From contig NC_039360.1 in assembly GCF_003573695.1 (NCBI RefSeq), forward strand, positions 120,552,336-120,616,335: a stretch of 64,000 nt of DNA. Reading direction: 5' to 3'. The stretch is from Papaver somniferum (taxonomy: Eukaryota > Streptophyta > Magnoliopsida > Ranunculales > Papaveraceae). The notes under the pieces are model-generated. The model saw only the letters and a program-made list of their open reading frames with translations, had not been told where the DNA came from and did no database searches. The translations under genes were made by a program, and so were the position numbers. Shown piece after piece: positions 58,133-64,000 of this stretch (position 1 is its first letter; the number at the start of each line of letters is the position of its first letter).

Positions 58133-58173
58133 ATATCCCCCAATTAGTTTTGATGTCCCCCAATCGCGCGTTC
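58133..58173 (-). repeat. MULE right TIR
   Basis: ATATCCCCCAATTAGTTTTG... to CAATCGCGCGTTC; inverted match to 52951-52991. Flanked on the right by TAAATATG. Confidence 0.8.
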
Positions 58174-58181
58174 TAAATATG

Positions 58182-58477
58182 TCCACACTTTTTAATAACC
58201 TTATCCATTTAAAATTAGATTACCTTAATCCCCTCATCCATATAATATTTTTCTTTATTTCAAAATGGAACAAATTTCTTCCTCTACCATTTTACCACCA
58301 CCACTAGCACCACCACCACCAACATTCAACTACCATTCCACCACCACCGTTCAACCACCACCACCTACCAATCGCCACCACCAATAATATTCCACCACCA
58401 CCATTACACCACCAACAGTCCTCCACCACCACTAGTCCGTCGTCGCCGCCGCCGCCACAACTGGTTCAGATATTTTT
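58182..58477. other. Spacer with CCACCA-rich tract
   Basis: No gene. CCACCA/ACCACC units dominate about 58298-58460, ending with GCCGCC repeats. A similar tract is in element D (35810-35940). Confidence 0.5.
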
Positions 58478-58950
58478 GTATCAACAACAGTAGTTGATCC
58501 AAATAAAAATAGAACCAACAGTACAAGTTGATCCAAAAAAAAAGGATCAACAGTAGAAGTTGATCAAAAAAAAAAGGATCAACAGTAGAAGTTGATCCAA
58601 TTTAGGGGATCAACAATGGTAATTGATCCACTAAATTGGATCAACAATGAAAGTTGATCCATGTAAATGGAGTGAACTTGGCGTGAGTCGAACACGCATC
58701 ATCTGACATGGAGGCAGTCATGCTACCATTGCACCACAAGTTCAACATTGGAAGAAAATTACATTACTTAAACTATAAGCATGATTATACTTATCCAAAG
58801 GAAAAATTGTCAACAATAGGAGTTGAAAGGATCAACAACAGTAGTTGATCCCATAAAAAATTGGGTCAAAAACAGGAGTTGATCCAATAAATGGGATCAA
58901 CAACAATAGTTGATCCCATAAAAAATTGAATAAACAACCGTAATTGATCC
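58478..58950. repeat. Array of ~22-bp quasi-palindromes (GGATCAAC...GTTGATCC)
   Basis: About ten copies of GGATCAACAACAGTAGTTGATCC-like words, each an inverted repeat with 8-base arms around a 6-7-base loop, spaced about 30 bp. Six copies are to the left (58478-58660) and four to the right (about 58829-58950) of a tRNA-like sequence. Loop bases vary more than the arms, although a few copies have arm changes (for example TAATTGATCC near 58941). Confidence 0.8.
58674..58743 (-). tRNA. tRNA-like gene or pseudogene, tRNA-Trp-like
   Basis: The minus strand folds as a cloverleaf. The acceptor stem GAACTTG pairs perfectly with CAAGTTC. The T arm is GCGTG-TTCGACT-CACGC. The D region GTGGTGCAATGGTAGCA resembles plant tRNA-Trp. 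The anticodon arm is TGACT-GCCTCCA-TGTCA with one T-T mismatch. Box A and box B (GTTCGACTC) are present. The loop is irregular: position 33 is C instead of T. By alignment to tRNA-Trp the CCA could be the anticodon, by loop geometry it reads CTC. No TTTT terminator follows within about 40 bases. A tRNA pseudogene is therefore the safest call. Confidence 0.6.
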
Positions 58951-59439
58951 CATAAAAATTGGGTCACATCTGAGGAACTACACAATTTCGTGGTCACCCA
59001 AAACTAGAGATTCAACCCAAAGAAAAAGGATATACAAAATGCAGCCTACAAAATTTCACTTCCACGACCAGTCTCCTGAAGAATTTTGCGGTCACCTAAA
59101 ACTAGAGATTTAAAATGGGAAACCCGCAGTATATAAGATTCACAATATGCAGCTCCCTGAGAGTAGTCACTTTTTTTTTTCTTAGAAAAGCTCCCAACTG
59201 CTCAACACTTTGGAGTTGGGATCCGTCAATGCATATAAAACAAATTGCAGAATGTAGAAAGGCATGGAACAAATTCAACAGAGAATTTCACCAAGCCACA
59301 AATACATTCTCATGGATAGTAATTATGTGTCAGTGCCACGCTGTTATACTTGAAAGTATTCAATAAGTAACCATGGTTTTTAAACATTTCCCATCATATA
59401 TGTTTGGGCATGTATATTTAAAAACATAATTTTGTAATA
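58951..59439. other. Spacer with a doubled CACCTAAAACTAGAGATT phrase
   Basis: GTCACC(C/T)AAAACTAGAGATT occurs at about 58993 and 59092, 99 bp apart. A frame at 59115-59366 has no domain. Confidence 0.4.
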
Positions 59440-59586
59440 TTATAACAAATTTAGAGATAATGTGGTGATATTATTTTGGGCTCCCACATTAAAGATTTGG
59501 GTTCAAATCTCATCCCATGCATTTGACCAGATATATTTAGAGAGTGGGGTTTTGGAGGTCTGTGATTCAAAAACTTTTTTTTTTTG
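59440..59586 (+). mobile_element. Possible tRNA-derived SINE
   Basis: GGTTCAAATCTCATCCCATGC near 59499 has a good pol III box B (GTTCAAATC), preceded at about 45 bp by GTGGTGATATT, a weak box A. The unit ends in an 11-12-base T-run (about 59575-59586), as Au-like plant SINEs do. No target duplication was found. Confidence 0.3.
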
Positions 59587-60011
59587 CGCATCTGACTTTT
59601 GGTTTTGAAAAACGTTTATGGTAATTATTCTCTAATTAATTGTCTTTAATTTTGACAGTCTTTTCTGTCCATTTTCTTACTGTTACGGAAAGTTAATTGA
59701 GGGGAGTTACTCAAAATTTATTTTGATTAAATTTGATTGATTCTCTTGAGCTATATTAGACTAGTTTTGCAGAGGATGTAAAAACAGAGTTTTACATCTA
59801 TTTTTGAGTTCTGAGCAAGTGTAGAAAGAGTATTGTGATTCGATTTCTCATAATGCAGAGAAATCGAACAAGAGAGTATCAGCTATTTTATCCCATAGAT
59901 TTTTCAACAATTTTAACTGCTAGCACAATCAAAGAGGTAGAGTCGCGAAATACCTTAAAAATAGCGACCTAGTCCACGACTTAGCTGTTTGAGATTTATT
60001 TTGTGAATTTT
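59587..60011. other. Spacer, no gene
   Basis: No domain, RNA gene or repeat recognised. AT-rich. Confidence 0.4.
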
Positions 60012-61640
60012 CTATATTATTTCCAACAATATCCAAGCATTTTCATTAACCGCCGAACATAGCACACTTACATTTACAGATGCAATCTGTCTTTGACGTC
60101 TGCAACATTTCACTAGGTAGCGAATACGGTATTGTTTGACTCCTTTTGTTGGTCCCACTGAGATGGGGTCAAAGATTTCTTTATGGAGAGAGCGTGAATT
60201 TCTTTCATTTTCCCTGTCAGTGCAGTGTTCACCATTCGGAGGGAAAAGCATCCACTAGGTACACCGCACCAAGAGGATACCCAAATGGGATGAATATCAA
60301 AATCTATCAAAATTGCGACAACTAGAAAAAGAATACTAAAGAACGTAGAAAAAAGAACTAAACCAATGCTACTACCGCACCACCACACACAGATAAGTAT
60401 AGCGAATTGAAAACCGAGTAAGGAAATTCATCAATAAAACTATCTATTACAGAAAAGAGCCTCACCACCATCTAAACGCGAGTTACGTATGCATGGTAAA
60501 AAATCTAATGAATACTACAAACAACACATAACAAATGATCTCGAAATGTAAATACTATTATATGTTTTGGCAGAATGATAACTCATAGCAAAAATTGAAT
60601 TCATACAAACCTGAAGTACATTTGTCAGCAGTTGTGTAAGAATCCAAAATAATGTCCTTTCTCTTCCTAAAAATCATTGGAGTATTGCTGCTACCTGCTT
60701 CACATTCATCATCATTGTCACCTCCATTCTTCATTATTATATTCATATCTGTTCCCTCTCCATCATTATCACCAAACTCTTGACGAACTGCATCTTCTAA
60801 TTCTTGAGTTTCAACACCAAAATTAACCAATAATTAAGATTTCAATCATCCACAAAACTCGTGTCAACCAAAATTCTTGCATTCTCATCATCCTTGGACT
60901 AATCTCCCCCTAATTCACAAAATTCAAAACCAAAATTAGCTTATGTCATCTGAAGAAACACAAACATACGTTATTAAATAATTGCAAAACAACATATACC
61001 ATCTAACTTGTGTGAATGATTCACATGACCAGAGAAAATAATAAAAAAATCATTACAAAAACACTACCACCACCATCCACCATCATCCATTACACCATCC
61101 ACCACCTCTTTCTACATCTTGATATACCCCCTTAAAATGTTAAAAAGTAATGTACTGAAAAACGTACCAACATCAGTAGCTACAAACCCGTAAACCTAAA
61201 TTCATCAATTTAACCACCACCATCACCATAGACTAATTCAGATAAATTGAATGTATAATTGAAACCTAAATCTCTCTTTCAAACTCCCAAATCTAAAATA
61301 TTCATCTTAATCGAAGAAGAGAGAGTTTTCTGCCGGAGAAGAAGATGATAACGAGAGATTTTTAGATCTGAAACATAAATACGTGATTGAAACCTTTTGT
61401 TTTCAGTGAGAAGATAGTGTTGTGGTGGTGGCGGCGATAGAGATGATAGTTGTAGGGGTGGTGGCGACGATGAAGATGGCGGTGGTGGGTTTGTTTGATT
61501 TTCACATGTAGATCTCTCTCAATCTAAAATTTCTTCGATCTCACCTGAAATGATGTTGGTGGTGGTGCTGGTTGTAGAAGCGATGTAGACGGCGGCGGAG
61601 GGGTAGCGATAGAGATGGTGGTGATGGGTTCAACTGACAT
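60012..61640 (-). other. Weak minus-strand gene model, unrecognised
   Basis: A candidate first exon opens at 61640 (MSVEPITTISIATPPPPS) and reaches a consensus-like donor, TTTCAGGTGAG, near 61545. A later open block at 60830-60612 reads MVNFGVETQELEDAV, then acidic DNDGEGTD and FRKRKDIILDSYTTADKC. Further frames at 60388-60012 contain KKSLTPSQWDQQKESN. I cannot join these blocks with confidence, and the first exon is low complexity in a CCACCA/GGTGGT-rich stretch. No family is recognised. It may be a host gene fragment or part of an unlabelled transposon. Confidence 0.25.
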
Positions 61641-62084
61641 TCGTCCCGAGTGATGAATCTTTTAGAAGTTAAGAAGCAGTTGAAGGTTACAAAAGGAATT
61701 ATAAAACTGACATTTTTAATCAAAATTTCAATTATGCCATCAGGGACGTTTGTAAAGAGGCTTAGGGATATTTTTGAAGGCTCATCAGAAGGAGGGACAA
61801 TAATTCAATTTTCACTTAGTAAGATGGGACGAGATGCAGGGTCGGTTCCGACTCCTGAGATTTTGCTGCCATGAAACGAAGGTCAAAGTATTGCCCTCTC
61901 GGAACTGGCCCCGCTTGGGTATCAAATAAGTCTTCACCAACTAGAGCTAGCTCCGGATTCTCCCAAGTCCCAAGTTGATAAAAATAAGTTTTCAAAATTC
62001 AATTGATATTGTTAAAATAAGTTTCCAGAAGCCAATTGATGTTGTTATTAGGAAGTGAAGAAACCAAACAAGTGCATTGATAGA
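61641..62084. other. Spacer before the third LINE
   Basis: A plus-strand frame at 61650-61874 has no recognisable domain. No RNA gene seen. CCAAGTCCCAAG and a doubled CAATTGATRTTGTTA phrase occur at about 61970-62046. Confidence 0.35.
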
Positions 62085-64000
62085 TATCTCCTTTTCAATC
62101 CGCTTTCATCCATGGAAGGCAAATATCTGACAACATAGCCATAGCTCATGAAATTATTCACCACATGAATACTAGAAGAGGAAAAAAAGGAAAAAATGGC
62201 ACAATGGGCATTAAAATTGATATGGCAAAGGCATTTGATAGAGTCAATTGAGACTTTCTTCTTCAGGTTTTATCTCAGATGGGATTCATCTCTCATTGGT
62301 GCAACCTGATATTTCAATGCATTTCCACTACAAGTATGGTTGTGCTGGTCAATGAATCTCCAGGAAAATTCTTCAAACCCTCTAGGGGGCTAAGACAAGG
62401 GGACCCCTTATTCCCCTATCTATTCTTATTCTGTATGGAAGCCCTATCCAGGTATCTAACCCATGCTGAAACTCATCAACAAATTCATGGTATCCAGATT
62501 TGCAAGGATGCACCGGCTATAAATCACCTGCTCTTTGTTGATGACTGCATGATATTCTGCAAAGCTAATCTTCAGGAATGCAATAATCTCATTCAGATTT
62601 TTAAGGAATTTGGTCAATCCTCTGGACAGTTGATAAACTTCTCAAAATATGGTATCTTCTTCAGCAAGAACACTGCCCGGACATTGCTGATAACATCAGT
62701 AATACTTTGAAGGTTCAAAGGATTAATCCAACAGACAAGTATCTGGGTTCCCCTCTGTTCACCACAAAAAGCAAGATCCAAGCTTTCAAGCCTTGTGTAG
62801 ACAAGCTTAAATTCAGATTTGCTGGATGGAAAACAACTCTCTCTACTGCTGGAAAAATGACAATGATTCAGTCTGTCACTTCCACAACTAGTATATATAT
62901 CAGATGAACTGCTTCAAAATTCCAAAAATCATCTGCAATGAGATCAATGCCATTCAAAGAGAATTTTTCTAGAATAAAGAACAAGACAAATCCAAAGGAG
63001 TCTATTACTTTGCTTGGGATGCAGTAAACAAACCCAAAGAATTAGGAGGTCCGGGATTCAAAAACATGGAAATATTCAATATGGCTATGCTTACTAAAAT
63101 TTCTTGGAGACTTGTCTCAGAGCCAGACTCCCTATGGAACAGTACTATGAAGGCATCCCACTATCCTAACACTGAAGTCATAAGATTAGATACCAAACCA
63201 AAAGCCACATACTCTTGGATCTGGAAAGGAATTCTGGAAGGCATAGCTCTTCTCCAACAATATTACATTTGGAAGGTGGGAAATGGAGTGAACATACATA
63301 TTTGGGAAGACATATGGGTCACAAACCTCCCAGGGAGACTTCAAAAACCAAGCCTCTGCCCAGAGAATCTCATATTTGTTAATCAGCTCTTCAATACCCA
63401 TGGGGATTGGGACATCAACATTATAAACCAATGGTTCTCACCTGATATTCAAAACCTGATTATTCAAACACCTCACTTCATGGCTGAATAGGATGAAATC
63501 AGATGGTCCCTCACCAACAACAACAAGTTTTCAGTCAAATCACTTTATGATAAGCAGATCCAAATTAAATATACCTCAGATACTCCAATTGCCCCTTGGA
63601 TTCAAATTTGGGGTCTTGATACAAACCCTTCCATTCAGCTATTCATTTGGAAATGTGCTCATGGCATCCTACCAAATAATGCTAAGACAGCTAGCATTTT
63701 GAGTTACATTGATCCTTTATGCACCTATTGCAAAAATGGTGCTGAAGATATAACTCATGTTCTTCTCTCCTACCCTGCTGCTTCAGATGTTTGGCCAAAA
63801 CCATAATCTCTTCACTCAGTACAATAATTTCCATGATTGGCTAAACAACTGGTTCCAAGCTGACAACAACATGGCTAGAGGGAATGAAACATTTTCCACT
63901 ACATGTTGGTTCATATGGAAAGCCATATGCGACTGGGTTTTCAGAAAAATCACTCCAACAGCGTGTGCTACTGCTATGGATATTACTCAACACCTCTGTA
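62085..64000 (+). mobile_element. Third L1 LINE, 5-prime truncated, runs off the window
   Basis: Starts abruptly inside the reverse transcriptase (FIHGRQISDNIAIAHEII near 62105), with no endonuclease or ORF1 upstream, so it is either 5-prime truncated, as is common for L1, or deleted. RT landmarks are GIKIDMAKAFDRVN (near 62210), GLRQGDPLFPYLFLF (near 62390) and INHLLFVDDCMIF (near 62520; FVDD at the active site). Later parts read KVGNGVNIHIWEDIW and a zinc-finger region, CTYCKNGAEDITHVLLS (near 63725). In-frame stops near 62249 (a Trp position), 62708, 62905 and 63489 disable it. The 3-prime end is outside the window. Confidence 0.85.

Larger units (their letters stand above)
52951..58173. 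mobile_element. Mutator-like element (5.2 kb) with transposase and plant mobile domain gene
   Basis: Left end GAAGGTGCGACTGGGGG; the right end, reverse complemented, reads GAACGCGCGATTGGGGG. Both continue through AAAACTAATTGGGGGATAT, making roughly 41-bp imperfect TIRs. TAAATATG stands outside each end (52943-52950, 58174-58181), an 8-bp duplication against a MULE norm of about 9. The two genes are convergent: a plant mobile domain gene (plus, from 53271) and a FAR1/MULE-type transposase (minus, from 57904), meeting at about 55000. Both are broken, so this copy is not autonomous. Each gene opens next to its TIR and has a first intron of about 0.7 kb full of GCCGG repeats. Confidence 0.85.

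Noticed and set aside
58478..58950. CRISPR array of palindromic repeats
   Set aside because: Spacing is short (about 8-12 bp between palindromes), spacers are near-identical A/T-rich linkers, there are no cas genes and the DNA is eukaryotic.
60113..60388. Membrane protein start (MWWCGSSIGLVLFSTFFSILFL)
   Set aside because: The hydrophobic run is in T-rich intron-like DNA and the frame then enters a block better read in another gene model; no family match.

Overview
This is nuclear DNA from a flowering plant with a large, transposon-packed genome. The evidence is plant-type L1 LINEs, Copia and tRNA-Asp-primed LTR retrotransposons, a Mutator-like element carrying a plant mobile domain gene, long AT-rich spacers and plant splice signals. 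Nothing in the window fixes the species; a basal eudicot such as a poppy relative is only a guess. There is no operon-like organisation and no CRISPR. Most of the 64 kb is retroelement sequence, with islands of broken or captured host genes.

Layout. 1-7207: a Sirevirus-like Copia element without pol (element A, minus strand), its left LTR cut by the window edge. 7208-8593: probable 5-prime exon and intron of a host gene. 8594-14750: a tRNA-Asp-primed non-autonomous LTR element (element C, minus). 14751-14951: an exon scrap of a sphingoid-base/diacylglycerol-type lipid kinase. 14967-26000: a full-length but dead L1 LINE (plus), bounded by a 15-bp target duplication and split by a young Copia element (15402-20309, minus, TSD GATTC). 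26016-28417: AT-rich host spacer. 28418 to about 34600: a second L1 LINE (minus). 35675-36956: a short inverted-repeat DNA element (D). 37511-45387: a second pol-less Sirevirus-like element (B, minus), its right LTR cut off where a relative of D (E) begins. 46015-46357: a 68-bp minisatellite.

47.2-51.9 kb is the gene-like island. It holds an otubain fragment lacking the catalytic-cysteine segment. Directly downstream on the same strand is a six-exon gene, open and correctly spliced in silico, for a 285-residue two-RRM protein matching only the middle of the nucleolar protein RBM28. 52951-58173 is a complete Mutator-like element with TIRs and an 8-bp target duplication. It carries two convergent genes: a plant mobile domain gene (plus) and a transposase (minus). 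The first intron of each is filled with GCCGG-centred repeats. 58478-58950 is an array of quasi-palindromes with a tRNA-like sequence in the middle. 59.4-61.7 kb has a possible SINE and a weak minus-strand gene model. About 62085 to the end is the RT half of a third L1 (plus).

The most interesting points are the mirrored intronic arrays in the two-gene MULE, the tRNA-like sequence inside a palindromic minisatellite, the intact mini-RBM28 beside a decapitated otubain, and TATA-bearing 3-prime ORFs in the two pol-less Sirevirus-like elements. All homology statements come from reading motifs by eye; no search was run.
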